From positions 128,201 through 192,200 of the forward strand of contig NW_019775829.1 of assembly GCF_001039355.2 (NCBI RefSeq): a DNA stretch of 64,000 nucleotides, read 5' to 3'. Shown piece after piece: positions 1-13,200 of the stretch. The first letter of the stretch is position 1, and each line of letters opens with the position of its first letter. Made by a program: the position numbers and the translations under genes. Under the pieces are notes generated by a model. The model worked only from the letters and a program-made list of their open reading frames with translations. It was not told where the DNA came from and did not search any database. This DNA comes from Lingula anatina. Its lineage: Eukaryota > Brachiopoda > Lingulata > Lingulida > Lingulidae.

Positions 1-1
1 A

Positions 2-50
<49 letters not shown>
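1..50. repeat. (AT)n microsatellite
   Basis: An alternating A/T run of about 45 bases opens the window. It is low-complexity DNA with no coding content. Confidence 0.95.
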
Positions 51-55
<5 letters not shown>

Positions 56-480
56 GAGGATTTAATACGCCATCATCTTCACGTTTGTAATCCAGGCGAT
101 TTTTATGCATAGAAAATGCAATCAGCTCTACATTATTTCACGTATAACCCATGTTTAAAACATTTAAGAACGGTTAGAAACAAATAAAAATGACGAGAAC
201 ATGTACATCAGGTTTAGTTAAATATGAAAATTTAGATATGCTGTTTAAATTAAGAGTCCGTACACAGCGTTTTGAATGAATGGAAGATGTGAGCTTGGGA
301 TATCCTTCATTGATGTCCATTCATTTCTTGATATTTTTCTGTCCAGCTGGTCTTTAACAATTATGTGCGCTTATATACGCCGTATTCACATGCTTTACTT
401 AACATAAAAACAAAGGGAGTTGCGTGGAAAAACTTACCGATAAGAGCGAGAAATGGTGAATTAAAAACCAAAGGTTCTCC
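56..480. repeat. Direct duplication, copy 1
   Basis: This block matches 1736-2160 in the same orientation at roughly 85-90% identity by eye, with small indels. Shared landmarks are GGATTTAATACGCCATCAT at the left and the GAGTTGCGTGG...CTTACCGAT donor region at the right. It covers the last intron, the tentative last exon and the end of the preceding exon of the minus-strand membrane-protein gene. Confidence 0.85.
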
Positions 481-1695
481 GATGTTGCAGAAGCGGTTCT
501 CCAGCAAACTCAGATCCACTGTACGATAATGTATAACGTATAGAGCAGTGCGATGGAAAGTATCTACCACGTAAAGGAGATGAATGGCCTTTAAAAATTT
601 GTGAGCGTTTACGTTCATAGGAAGCGGATAGATCTGGTTACCAATTAATAATGCTGTTGGCCACTCTATTAAGATGGTAATAAGCAGTGCCCAGCTAATA
701 TTAGTCATTGCTAACGTGGCACGATGCTGATATTCTTCTCTCTCTCTCGTAATGTCTTCGTCCTGCTCGTTCTGGCCGTTGTTGGTGTCATCCTGTCGAG
801 AAAAATGTTAACTGGTGTTAAAATATTATGTCAGTTTTAGCGTAAACTACACCCTTCAAATTTCTGTCTGATATTCCTGTTTTTACCGTCATTAGTTTTC
901 TAGTGCAAGAAATAAATAATCACAGTAAAATCCACTTTAGATTAATACCTTGGTGCAAGAAATAAATAATCAAAATAATATCCTCTTTAGATTTTAACTT
1001 CAAATAATAAGTGACGAAATCATTCGGATAATCTCCACAAATTCAGATAGTTTGACTGCTCTATATTGTTATACTTTACCCTTTTTTTTCGATTACAATG
1101 CCAACATAATGAAACATGGCACTGACTAATAAATGCAAATAAAGCAATCCTAGTCTTATTCAGTCAACAACGAACTCATCTCACTTGTTCCAACCGGGCC
1201 AATGTCACGAAGCACTCATACAAGCTGTCCAAGTTATTTTCATTGTACCACGAGGCAAGCACAGGGATCAACACCATGATCCAGGCGTGGAGGAAGAAAT
1301 CGTGGGGCAGCAGAGAATGACCACTCACAAGGGTCGACACTGTTTGCCTGGAAATTCACAAACGATAAGTTTTGTGCTGAACTTGGACATAATAACGAAT
1401 TCGATATTATGTCCAAGTGCTGAAGATGAGTTTATTACATTAGAGAGACTTTCTCTTCAAGCCGAGATCATCAAAACGAAACAGGAACAAGAAAATACAG
1501 CGCTAACAAACACACAACATACGCGTGGTGCGCGCACGCCGAGAAAGAAAAAGGGAGATTTTACTTACCCTGTGATCCATACTAAAGCACATCGCATTAT
1601 GTTCGTAAACAGAGTAATCAGTGCAGTCTGAACACTTTTGTCCTTAGCATGCCGATAAAAATATCTGTCGATTCCTCCAAAGTACAAAAACAAAA
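307..1695 (-). CDS. Unrecognised multi-pass membrane protein, 3' part of gene
   Basis: Four exons join in one consistent frame on the minus strand: 1695-1569 (phase 2 in, donor GTAAGT), 1347-1185 (donor GTGAGA), 792-438 (acceptor after CTCGACAG, donor GTAAGT) and a tentative last exon 338-307 ending in TGA. The reading gives about 225 residues. Visible segments are a hydrophobic helix with FLHAWIMVLIPVLASW, an acidic/charged loop (DDTNNGQNEQDEDITRERE), a second helix around ISWALLITILIEWPTALLIG, and a loop with FLKAIHLLYVVDTFHRTAL. The pattern resembles a multi-spanning receptor or transporter, but I do not recognise the family and see no CWxP or NPxxY motif of class A GPCRs. The start is upstream; a minus-strand exon ending at 2928 would join in phase. 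The gene faces away from NCAPG2. The splice model is well supported for the first three exons and weaker for the last. Confidence 0.55.
1381..1418. repeat. 38-bp near-perfect palindrome
   Basis: ACTTGGACATAATA at 1381-1394 is exactly reverse-complemented at 1405-1418. The 10-base centre is itself palindromic apart from its outermost bases (CGAATTCG core), leaving one mismatched pair over 38 bp. It sits 34 bp upstream (on the minus strand) of the exon that begins at 1347, inside an intron. Confidence 0.9.
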
Positions 1696-1735
1696 CTGAA
1701 ACTGAAAAATATTTTGAAAAGATTATATATTCGCA

Positions 1736-2160
1736 GGATTTAATACGCCATCATTTTCACGTTTGTAATACAGGTGATTTTGGGGCAGAGACAATGCAAT
1801 CAGCTGTACATTAATTCATGTATAACCCATGTTTAAAAAATTTAAGAACAGTTAGAAACAAATAAACATGTCGAGAACACATATACATCAGATTAACTTA
1901 AATTAATTTAGAAATACTGTTAAAATTAAGAGTCCGTACACAGTGTTTTGAATGAATGGAAGATGTGAGCCTGGGATATCTTAATTTCATTGATGTCCAT
2001 TAATTTCTTGATATTTTTCTGTCCAGTTAGTCTTTCACAATTATGTGCGCTTATACACGTCGTATTCGCATGCTTATCATAAAAACGTAAGGAGTTGCGT
2101 GGACAAACTTACCGATACGATGGAGAAATGGTGAATTAGAATACAAAGGTTCTGCCATGT
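1736..2160. pseudogene. Direct duplication, copy 2: decayed copy of terminal exons
   Basis: Second copy of the block at 56-480. On the minus strand it keeps a stub of the coding exon (a degenerate version of the residues before the GTAAGT donor) and the donor itself. The upstream coding part of that exon is absent, so it cannot encode the membrane-protein exon. It lies in what would be an upstream intron of the minus-strand gene. Confidence 0.6.
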
Positions 2161-2927
2161 TGAACCAGAGGCAGTGTTACTGCAGCAGAAATACGGAACA
2201 GTGGGCTGTCTTTGCTTTTCTTGGCCTCTTTCACTTTTTGGGTCAGCCGCCCGGCTCAAATATTTTCTCTTTCTGAAAGGTGGTCAGGTCTTTTGCCAGT
2301 TTTCGAGAAAAAACCTGGCTTCTTGCTGGCGTAAAAGAAATTGGAAAAAAAAAATGACGAGTGAAGCGAGGCATTATAAAACAAGAGATAAAACATTAGG
2401 TAGGTCCATTGTAATATGTTGGTCAAAGGATTAACTAAGATATCGGCAAAAGAACCAGGACACAGTGATAAGTTAATCAGGCATTTACACTGACTAATGC
2501 AATGGCGGATCCGGGGGAGAGGGGGGGGGGGGGCACAGTGGGTCCGTTGCCCTCCCTCTTTTCACCTTAGCTATGAGAGTACCCCTTTCTCCCTTCTCAC
2601 AGACAAACCCAAATATTTGAAAAAAAAAAGATAATAATGATAATATGCACCAGTCAATTGAAACTCCGCCCCCTGACTTCCGGGACAGTGCGGGGAATTT
2701 TTTTACAGCCATGCGTTGTTAAAAGCGTATATTTTCCCTGGTCACAAAGTGTTTCTTTCTTGTAAAAACTACCGGTACTATGCACCCGGTGTTCTGTAGA
2801 CATGTTTGATTTTTACATAGAAAACAACAAATGCAAGAAAAAAGTGAAAAAAATCCAATTTAAAACAAGTTATTTTGAACGAAATAATGGTATGCGATAA
2901 AAATTTGAATGAAAGTCAAATTCTTAC

Positions 2928-3036
2928 CTTTTCTTCTTTGTGAGGACAGCCTTGAGAGCAAATGAGTAGTTACTGCGTATGGGCTCAGTCTTTCTCGGCG
3001 ACTACTACTAGTAGACCTACACTGTAGTTTCCATCA
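2928..3036 (-). other. Candidate upstream exon of the membrane-protein gene
   Basis: On the minus strand the sequence ending at 2928 is followed by a strong GTAAGA donor. One frame is open for about 35 codons (ending ...LLSRLSSQRRK) and joins the exon at 1695 in phase (phase 1 to phase 2). A stop codon lies just upstream in that frame and there is no ATG, so this may instead be a 5' untranslated exon or start from another exon. Confidence 0.3.
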
Positions 3037-4274
3037 ACTTCTGGTTCAACGTAATTCCAACACTAATAAACTCCCCCATCTATTTTAAGGATTGCGTTAA
3101 ATTTGGTAAAATTCCCGTTGAATCATGCTTCTAATTTAAATCGGTATAAAATCCCCCTGTCTGGGCGGGGACTGGGATCTCAACTGACTTGTCGGCTTTG
3201 TGGATTTTAGGTCATGCATACGTAATTGTTGACTTAGTCCTATCGCTTTTAACAAAAAGCATGTTGACATTTTAAAACGTTTAACAGGGGTCACGAAGAC
3301 AGCAGTTGGTAGAAAGAAGTGGAGGGGCTTTTATTACGACTAGATGCTGCCTGAATGAGGCAAACCAAACGCCCAAAAAGAGTTACCCTATTTAAATGGT
3401 GGATTGTAATTTGACATAACGGGGTTAAATGCTTATTTTCTTTCCATCATTTGCTATTAAAAAAATAAATAAATAAAGCTATTAAATAAGACCTACTTCT
3501 ACTACTAGAACTACTATATGGTTAAAGAAGTATGACAATAAAATCTATATCTTAAATCGAAACCTTTTGCTAATCACCACCTATTAAAGAGCATACGTAA
3601 AATATTTTTCATGAAAACGAACCCAAAGTGCCGCTTTTAAAAGGTTTATAGGTCTATAGCTGACTGAGAAAGAATCCTTAATCACTAATCAAAATCTCTC
3701 GTTGCCAAAGTCTTCATCTGTAGGTGATATTACCTAACTTACCTTTTACTTACTCCAGGAATCCGTTCAATGTTTTCCAATACTCTGTCAGTTTCATTAC
3801 ATCCAGATCTTGTTAATGCAGTAGTTGTTGTAATGTTGAAAATGTGATAGGTGCGACTATAAATTATAGCTAATCGAAAAGCGCCGTTATATTTGCTGCG
3901 GACCACCTAGCGAATGTAAATTTTTGGCGGCGAAGCAAATAGGATTTTTATTCAGGTATTTTTACTTGTATTTGAATAACAGTGGATTTTGTTGCATAAT
4001 TTTTTTTTTTATATCTGCAAAACATATATGTAGATGTTAAAGGTACTCTTAAGGCTTGTATAAATCCTAATTTGTTAAAACGTATTCGACTTAAAATACA
4101 AATTGGTAGTTTAAATGTTGATATATTTTAAAGAGCCTAAAAGTATAAAAAGTGGCACTTTAAATGTTGTGGGTATCACGGGACAAGTGTCACAACATCA
4201 TATGTGTCAAAGTATAACTCTGATATTTTTCATAAACTTAAAACTGGCTACTTTTTTTCCGACCAGCCAAGAAG
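3037..4274 (+). promoter_or_regulatory. Upstream region of NCAPG2
   Basis: No supported coding exon was seen here. Around 3840-3945 the DNA becomes locally richer in CpG, with TTTTTGGCGG at 3921-3930 and AAAGCGCCG nearby, loosely like E2F sites that often control cell-cycle genes such as condensin subunits. A pyrimidine tract ending in CAG at 4261-4266 (after TTTTTTTCCGAC) could be a 3' splice site just upstream of the start codon, implying a non-coding first exon somewhere in this interval. This is inference from motif resemblance. Confidence 0.3.
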
Positions 4275-7200
4275 ATGACCAGCCGAGGCCTGTTGCTGCA
4301 AGCGGCTGAGAGTGGGAGTGGTGAGGAGCTGCTTGGTTTGCTTGGACAAAACGTAAGATTTCTTTAAATAAAATATGATATTATAAATATTAGTTGAAAT
4401 AACAGAAAAAAGAAATAGTATTAAAAATATTTAATAACATTTTTTTCAATACTGTGGCTCCTGACAATATGTGATGATATGCATTAGTCATTTGAAAGTA
4501 AGCAATTCTAAGGGTAGTAGGGTGCCTTTGTTTTTATAAATGATATGTTTAACGTGACATATACAATTGCATCTGTACTCATGATGACACCGTCACGTCA
4601 AAGTACTGGTATTTGCTGCAAGCACCACATTATAAAGTGAACAGCAAGTGCCTCACCTGTATGTTCCTCATGTTTCATAAAGCATGCCAGGGATAATCAA
4701 GAGATCACTATGCCCGCATTGATTTGCGACCAAAAAAAAAAAAAAAAAAAAAAAGAATCCATGTTTAATCATATCAGCGATGTACTTCAAAATTGTCAAT
4801 CAAACAGATTTTATACGTATGTTGAATACAAAATGATTCATGTAATGGTACAGTATAGTACAGTATAGTCATCTGTGTGTCTGACATCTAACAGGTCACC
4901 ATACCAGCTAGTATTGATGTAGATGAAGTGATCAGCAGTATGGACAAGAAGCAGCTGGACCAGCTGTGGTCTGGACTGCAGACCATATGTACCAGTGCTC
5001 TGCTGGAGATGGGGGATGGGGAGGAGGAAGAGGAAGAGCAGAGAGAGGTATGATATGCTGTACACTCAATGTTATCTTTTGTGTTTGTGACTTATTGATA
5101 AATAGTAGGTGATATGGAGGAGAAAGGGGAAGAGAAAAAGGTATGACATGCTGGAACACGTATATTTAATGATATTTAAAGCTTTTGTGTTAATGATTGA
5201 ATATTCATGTAACTTGGAGGGGGCAGAGAAACAGAGAAGGGTGTATTGAATGTTATTTTTTTCTTGGTTATCTACATGGATCATTCTAGTGTAGTATTGC
5301 TTTTGGGTACATAGATTTTTTGAACAAGTTGCGATTTTAAACTTGAATAACAAAAAATTGTCGATGACAATTATAAGAAAGAGTAAAATATTTTATATTT
5401 TCAGTAGTCAGATCAGATTATGTTTAGCATCAAATAAGAAATCACTAAGATTACAAACTATATAATTTCCTCTTCATTCCCAGGCCTCTCAGAAAAGGAC
5501 AACTCTCCTCCACCACATTCTCACCATGGCCATGGCAACTGTGAAAACTCACGCTGATGCTCCCCAGTCACTGTTTGAGACAGCTGTGATACTGCATGGT
5601 AAGCCTGACTACTCATGATAGTGTTAATAAGGCTTGAGCTCTATCAATGGTAAATTTGACAAACAAACAAAGTGGAATATTGCTATGTAATGTAAATCTT
5701 CATGTTTCACTTTTATACTTTTACCTGAAATTCATGTCCTCTTTTAGTCAGGCCTGAATCAAAAGATGAGCTAATCTCTGCATAAATTAAATCTCAATGT
5801 GTTGATTAGGAAATATCAATCTTACATTCAGGTGTGCTGTTAAGTCTGCCAGAGTCTGCTGACAAGTTAAAGAACGCCATAGCTAAGTTCTGTGAGATCT
5901 GGTGGAATGAGGATCTTGAGGGCAAGGAGGATCTCACTCCTCAGACCATTATGTACCTCCTGCAGCGAACACTCCAGTCCAAACCTTTGGTAAGAGGATG
6001 GGTTTTATGATTCATTATACTTAAAGCTGTTTAATTGTACTTAATTATGTTGTATATCCCTGGTGTAGATGTTTTACCATATGTGATAGTGATGCTTCAA
6101 GTATTGAATGTGTGGAGGTATAATCCATAAACTGTAGCTTGTATTTTATGTGTAGTTTTTATTTTATTGACATATTTTATTCTCACTAAATAATTGAAAA
6201 TATTTACATTATTTATACAAAAAATTTCAATTCAACCTAACTATTCACCTTTCAGTCGTATCTTTTGGATAATAAATGTTATTTGTGGACAGTACAGTAG
6301 TCAAAATAAAAGAAGTTATTAGTTTCATTACAAAACGGATGACATTGAATCTTTACTACACTTCATGTGGTGTGTGCATATTATAACTACAAGGTGGCTG
6401 ACATAAAGAGAGTGTGGAACCTCCACCTGTGTCTACAGCACATGGATCTCCAGAATGAGAGCAGTGAAACACTGAAGACTCTGTTACAGCAGTGCATGAT
6501 GCAGTCAGCTTATCTCAAGTTAAAAGAGGTAAGGAAATACATGGTTGCATATGTAATCACAAATCACTGCACTTAGTATGGGGAAAGTGCTATTCTGCTT
6601 AGTGCTGTAGAATACGTAAACTGTAAGTATGATGGAATACTGATAAGCCATAAATTCTATAAAATTCTGTAGACTGAATACTTGAAGAGTCGTATTGTCC
6701 TTGGCCATGACCTGGCTGTGGCTAGCATCTTACTGAGAACTAAACAAAAACCAAGTGTCTTGAACAACAGTGCACAAATAGTGTACGTGAAAAAAAGCTT
6801 CATTTACCATTACCTTGAACTTTATGTATTATTACTGCTTATAATAAATGCCAGTAGTACTTGTATAAGATAAATCTATACTCTAATAAGTCTGGCATTA
6901 TTTTATTTTATTCATTTCAGGGCCGTTTGTTCTTAAGTTTCCTGTTCAGTCTGAACTGTAATTTCATTGAGTGTCTCCACAGGACAGTGAAGAACCAGCT
7001 GCCATATTGCTCCAAGTAAGAACAGAGCAAACCTTCAGTCTTGCTGCATTTTGTTTTGCCAAATGAATAAGTTCTTTCCAAAATGATTTATTTAGAAAAC
7101 ATATTTTGTGTGCTTTAGCTGAAGATTATTGTACATATTATGTATTGAAATCATAAAATGTTTGTTTGAACATAAGAAGTTATATGAAATAGAGCCAGGT

Positions 7201-10200
7201 ATCCTTTTCTCATTAAAGATATTGATAAGTTCTTACATGAGTGCAAAACACAAATATTTACATGATGGTGTAATAGTGATTGACATATAAACTTGTTATT
7301 TCCCTCAGGAGTGTGTTGCAGTGGTATGGAGACATCTACTTCCGTGCCTGGAGAGTGGCTGCAGGCCCTTTTCTGGAGGTAAGAGTCTTGTTTGCGTGCA
7401 TACTTGTGTGTGAATATTTACCTCTATCTAGATCAGTGAGTGCATGACTGTTTTAAAGTTTTTGTGTAATGGATGTGAAAAATATAAAGAATAAAACTCA
7501 TGATCAATTCAGATATAAAGAAAAATTTTTTTATAAGGGTATTTTGATTTTTCTGTTTAAGAACTTCAGGGCCTTTTTAAAGGTTGCCATGTTACAAGGA
7601 AAGACATATTGAAACTGTGTTTATTATTATTATTTCTTAGAAAATAGAGTTGTATTGTATTCAAGACCTGATGTATCATGCTGTGCATGCTCCAAGAGGA
7701 TCCACACACTCCCTGGCTTCCTCACTGAGAAAGGTAATTAAAAAATGGTAAAATATTTCCCCATGGTGGCAAGATTGATCCAGAACTGAACAGAACCTTA
7801 TGAAAAAGGTTGAATTACAAAGTTGGCTGATCTGTTTTATTGAGGATCTGAAAATTAAACCCAATCTCAACCTTTATATTTTTGCAATTAAAATGATCTG
7901 TGTTTTATTTTGGTGCACTTTAAAAGATTAAATTTATTAATCAAAGAAGTATAAACTATTAATTATTCTCAGGTCCTCGAATATTTCCACCAGCAGAAGA
8001 AGCAGAAGGGTGTTGATGAGATGCTGTTGAGACTGTATGAGCCTATTCTCTGGAGGTCACTTAAAGTACGTAGACAAAAAATGTCACGTGATTTCATACA
8101 GTACTTGGAGAAGTTTACAGTGTGGATGTGAAAGAATGCACTTGGCTTACTTTCACTATTTAATTTTCAAAATTCTTGAAATATTTTTTGATATTTTTAT
8201 ATAATTATGTATCATCTTAATTAGTTCACTAACGACACAACTTACTGGTTTCTTCTTTATTTCCAGGTAGCCAATGGTAATGTCCGGGCCAATGCTGCAG
8301 CCTTGATGATAGATGCCTTCCCCCTGCAGAACCCTGAGGACAATGTAGAGGAGATAGACAGACTGATGCAGAAACAGTTTGACATGCTGCAGGTACTTGT
8401 CTGTCCCCCTGATCACATTTACTGAATATATGCCAGGTCTTAAAAATCAAAGCTGTATCCCTTGATGGAGAAAATAAAGGCCTGTACGGCATAGCCAGAG
8501 GGTGTTGGGAGAGCTGGAACAAACCACCCTTTGTTTCAGGAAAAAGGCCTGCTCTGGGTAAAAATTGATAAAGGTACATGCAAATTTCATGGTGAAAGTT
8601 CCACTTTTTCAGAGAAAGACCCCCCCCCTTTTGAAATTGCTGGCTATGGGCCTGAAACGTAGATTGTATTGAAGGTTGTGTTCCATACTGTTCCAGACCC
8701 TGCTTGAAGACCCTTGTCCTGTAGTGAGAGCTACCACCATCCATGGTGTGTGCAGGATCTGCTGTACATTCTGGGAGCTGATTCCATCACAGACCATAGC
8801 AGGTCTGGTACAGAGTCTGGTCCAGGACCTGGCCTGGGACGCTGCCTCCAGTGATGTCAGAGTGGCCGTCCTCAAGGTAATAGCAATGAACACAGGTATT
8901 AGGTTAGAGGTACTGTCACTGTAATTTTCTGAGTATATTTTGGTTTAGTAGATACTGATAAGCAATGGCATGTGTGCTTTTGAGGGGTCGTTGAGCTTCA
9001 GTATTCATTTCTAATATCTTTTTCAACTGGAAAAAACTTTTTCTTAATGTTCAATATTATGCCAGTAGTTAGAGATGTGTACGAATTTTAAAAAGTGAAT
9101 TATTTTTATTCATAATTTTATTATTATATTGTTGTAGGGCCTAACTTTCCTTCTGGACAACCACCTGTCCCACCCACTGTTTAAGACAGTACTGCCTGGG
9201 CTCAGTAACCTCTTACATGATACTTCAGAGAAAGTCCGCGTGGCCTTCATGGAGATGCTGCTGAAGGTGAAAGGAATGAGAGCCATCAAGGTAGACACAT
9301 TACTTTTTTTTAGTTATTACCTGTAATTTTCATACTCTTGTAGTATCAGCCTCATAGGGCAAATTGGTTTGTGTCAAAATGAAGTATTTTTTTGAAGAAA
9401 ACCATAAGATGGTCTAGAGGTGCTCTGTTTAAAATATTGAAATAGTATTTCATTTTCAATTCTTAGATCAACCACACAGGCTCACAATATTGATATATCA
9501 TAGTAAACTACCAGACCACAAAAATTACAAAAAAAAAAAAAACGTTTGGAAAGTATTTTGCTTTGAACGAATAAGCTTTTTTCCTTATACATCAGACATA
9601 AAAAGAAGAGAATTGAAATTGCAATCACATACATTTTTTTTTTACTATTATGATTACATCTATGTTAAAACTACCCAATTTCAGTTCTGGACCATTGTAC
9701 CAATGGAACATCTCCTGGCTCGTCTTGAAATTGATACTCCACCTATAGTGAAGAGAATTGTCACCCTGATTTTCAACAGCTACATGCCAGTGGAGAAGGG
9801 GATGGAGGTTCAGGTGGCTCGCTGTCACAACCTGATCCAAGCCAACGCTGGAGCAGCAAGGAGGTTTTACCAGTATGCACATTGTCATATGGACCTGGAG
9901 CACACAGGTAGAGAATAAAAGAAGGAAGATTGATGAGATACTCTTTAAATGTGCTTATGTTATGGGTGAAGTTCACGTAGAATTAGAATTGGAAAAGTTT
10001 TTTAGCTTACAATTGGGTGTGTTTAAATGTTTTCCTTGTTGTGAAATTTTCAGATGTGCTCATGTTGATTTGATTCTTGGTTTTTTTTCCCAAAGTTGAA
10101 AAATTCAGTTATCTCCATCTTGAGTATTAAAATTGCTGAATTTTTCATGATATCTTTTGTTATTGTAGTTACCCTGGATCCCAGAGATGTAGAATTTACT

Positions 10201-13200
10201 GGGTTGTAGATTGAGATATTTAAATGTTTTTCAGTGAAGTTCATCATGTATCTGTGTCGCTGTGTTTCGGAGTGTGTCCGCAAACATCGTGTCAGTGACA
10301 GTGGGGTGGAGATGTCTAACAGACTGGATGAAGAGGAAGATGAGGAAGAGAAGGTGGGGTTATATCACTGCTTTACTCAGAAGTGATGTCAGATGGCTTT
10401 TGTTATTGGCATAAGATGCTTTAATGTATTGTAATATGATATTAGTGACACCTCTTGAATTTTGAGCTGGTGTTACTACTGAAATAGGCAATGGTGGCTG
10501 TTTCTTCCCCCCCCCTCCCCCCCCCCAAAAAAAAAAAAAAATTTGTTAGTCATCCAAATGTTTTGAAAAGTTAGTTGTCTTTGTGTCAGAGAGTACATTT
10601 TGGTAAGTGTCTGATAAGTCTTGGAAAAAAAGGAAATGTGAAATTAAAGTCAGAAAGTGTGGTAGTTACAACTTTGAAGAAATACTGTAGTTAATTTTTG
10701 CCATATTGATTAACTAATTTTAATTTGCTATAGGCAATTGTAAATCTTTTCTTAATTCTCCAGGAGAATGAGCTGGAGACAGAATTAACCCTGAATGACA
10801 CCGAGGTGATGTCAGGTCTACTGGAGACCATGGTAGTCCTCTGGGGAGGGGTCAGTGCTCAGCTGGACAAGCCAGCCAATGCAGAGCTGAAGGAGAAACT
10901 ACATGCCAAGTTTAGCAAGTGTTTGCCTGACTTCTTCAGGGTGATGCATGTAGGTTGACTTGTTAATTATATTGCTGTGTGAGTTTTTCTCATTAAAAAC
11001 CAGTGTTTAACTTTTGTTTGAATTGATTTTATTTTGTTGATTACTTTTATTAGACATGTTTCTTTATCTTAAAAAAAGATATTATTATTTTTAAGTTAAA
11101 TTTTAAACCAGAATATCTTTTTCTATGAACAAATGATCATATTCCTGTTTTTTTATTATAATTTTTTAAAAATAATCTTCTCCAGGACAACCGCTGCTAT
11201 GACGCTCTGGTGTTCCTGGCTGGTTTTCTTCCTGCAAGTTCAATTCCTACCATAAGGTAAGCATTTATGCCTTGCAACAGGCCTATTATGCAAATTTGGT
11301 CCTTTATGAATGAATCTTTGGTTACTGTAAGAAAAATGGTATGAAGTTTGCAAGTTTCATAAGGAAGTGAGAAGGTGATGTGGTAATGTCTCATTCCCAA
11401 TGAAACTAAGTCAATCTAACTCTGCTGGGACTCTAGTTGCATGCAGTCAGATCAACATGCCTTCTCTTTTTTCTAACGTACTGCTATAATCACCTATACA
11501 ACCCTCAATGTATCAAAGAAAACATGCTTTTAACTTAAATAAGTCTGATACCTGTATATACTTTTTTATTCCAGTCGAAGTTGTCTATCAAAGATAAAAT
11601 CCCTGGAGGAGAGCTCTGCAGAGCCAGATTATGGTACCCTGCTGGAATCTATGTGTAGCTGGGGCAAAGTCAAGGACATTTTGGCTTTAGTCTCAGAGTG
11701 GATATATACTGGATTGAGAGGAGAGACGGCAGACGCACAGAACTCTTCTGCTTCTAAGGTGTGTGCACAATATGGAAGGTCTCAATGTAAAGTTATGTTT
11801 TTTACTTTCAGCTCTGAATTTTATGAAAAGCTTTTTGATCTCCATGGCATCATTACTTATTATTTTGATGAATTCATAACTTCACTGTTTTAAGTCCATT
11901 ACAGTATTTTGAATATGAAGAAAAAGGTATAGAAAGAAGACTTATTTGGTCAAAATTTTTTGTCCTTGAATAGCAGGGATCTTTTAATGTTTCTAGAAAA
12001 TATTGAAAATATTATGTGGTGTTAAATTGTTATCAGCATGTGTATGTTTGTTCTGTTTCCAGGCCAGAAGAAAAGCCAAGAGTGTCACCTTCTGTGAGCC
12101 AGGTGTTCCCAAACCTCTCTTGGCTGTGGCTTATCTTGGCTACTTGACCAAACACGCCCTCTGCAGGGAGGCACTGCTGAACCAAGGCAGAAGAGAGCTG
12201 ACAGAGCTTACAGCTGAGTTGGCAGACGTTTTGGTAATGCATTATAAATATTGGTGTTTTATATTTATGTTTTACCATATCAGTTTCTTGTCTGTTTCTC
12301 AAACACTTACTGTTATTTTTTTTAAAAAGGAGGGTGGGGTTAATAATTCAAGTTTGTTTAAGATGACCTTTTTCTGTTAATAGTAGACATATTCACTTAA
12401 AATGGCCGATTATAAAACTTGCAGTGATGCATTTCCTTTATACTTACAGATTACATATTCTTGATCTCTGTTGTAGAAACTGATTGAAGAGAGGCTGGGA
12501 AGTTCAGAGGCCTTGGGCACGCATACTTCTGACAAGTTCCTGGTGGAAGCTTTCACTCTTTACTGTAAACTGGAAGTGCTTCTACATAACCCTGTAAGTA
12601 GAGCAAAACTTGAAGGCAATTTGCACACATCTGAAAATGTCCCAATGTTGTTTTTTTTTATAGTGTAGAACATCAAATCCAAGTGCAGGGATAGGTCAAG
12701 CAATTATTTGTGAGGTGGAGAAAAATTTACTTTTTCTTGAGGAATATTAATTTATTTGGTGATTTTGCATTCAGAGTTGATTCATTGCATAGTTGATTCA
12801 GAGTGCTATTTTTTGTAAATACGAAATAGATACTGTTTTCTTTTATTCAACCATTGTATATATGTTATATAATACACAAAATGAAAATTGTTTTACCTGA
12901 GATAACATGTCACCAATGTTCAGTGCCATATTGAATGTCATCTGAAATGGGCATGTGTGGAATTATATTTCCTAAAATATAAGTATGATAAATATATTCT
13001 ACACAGAACAATTCGGACCACAAGGCTGTGACTGTAGGAATGTAATGAGCATGTGTGGGTTTAGATTTCATAAAATATTGGTATGATATATATATTACAC
13101 AGGACAATGCAGACCACAATGCCGTGACTGTAGTAGAGCACCTGCTGAGCTGGGCAGATACAGAGCTGCTGCCCTCACTGAACCAGACCACAGTGGAGAG

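Noticed and set aside
1185-1631. 148-codon plus-strand ORF
   Set aside because: It is the antisense shadow of the minus-strand membrane-protein exons at 1347-1185 and 1695-1569, and it crosses the intron palindrome.
8229-8744. 171-codon minus-strand ORF
   Set aside because: Antisense to NCAPG2 exons 10 and 11, with no family resemblance; the plus-strand reading matches condensin G2 throughout.
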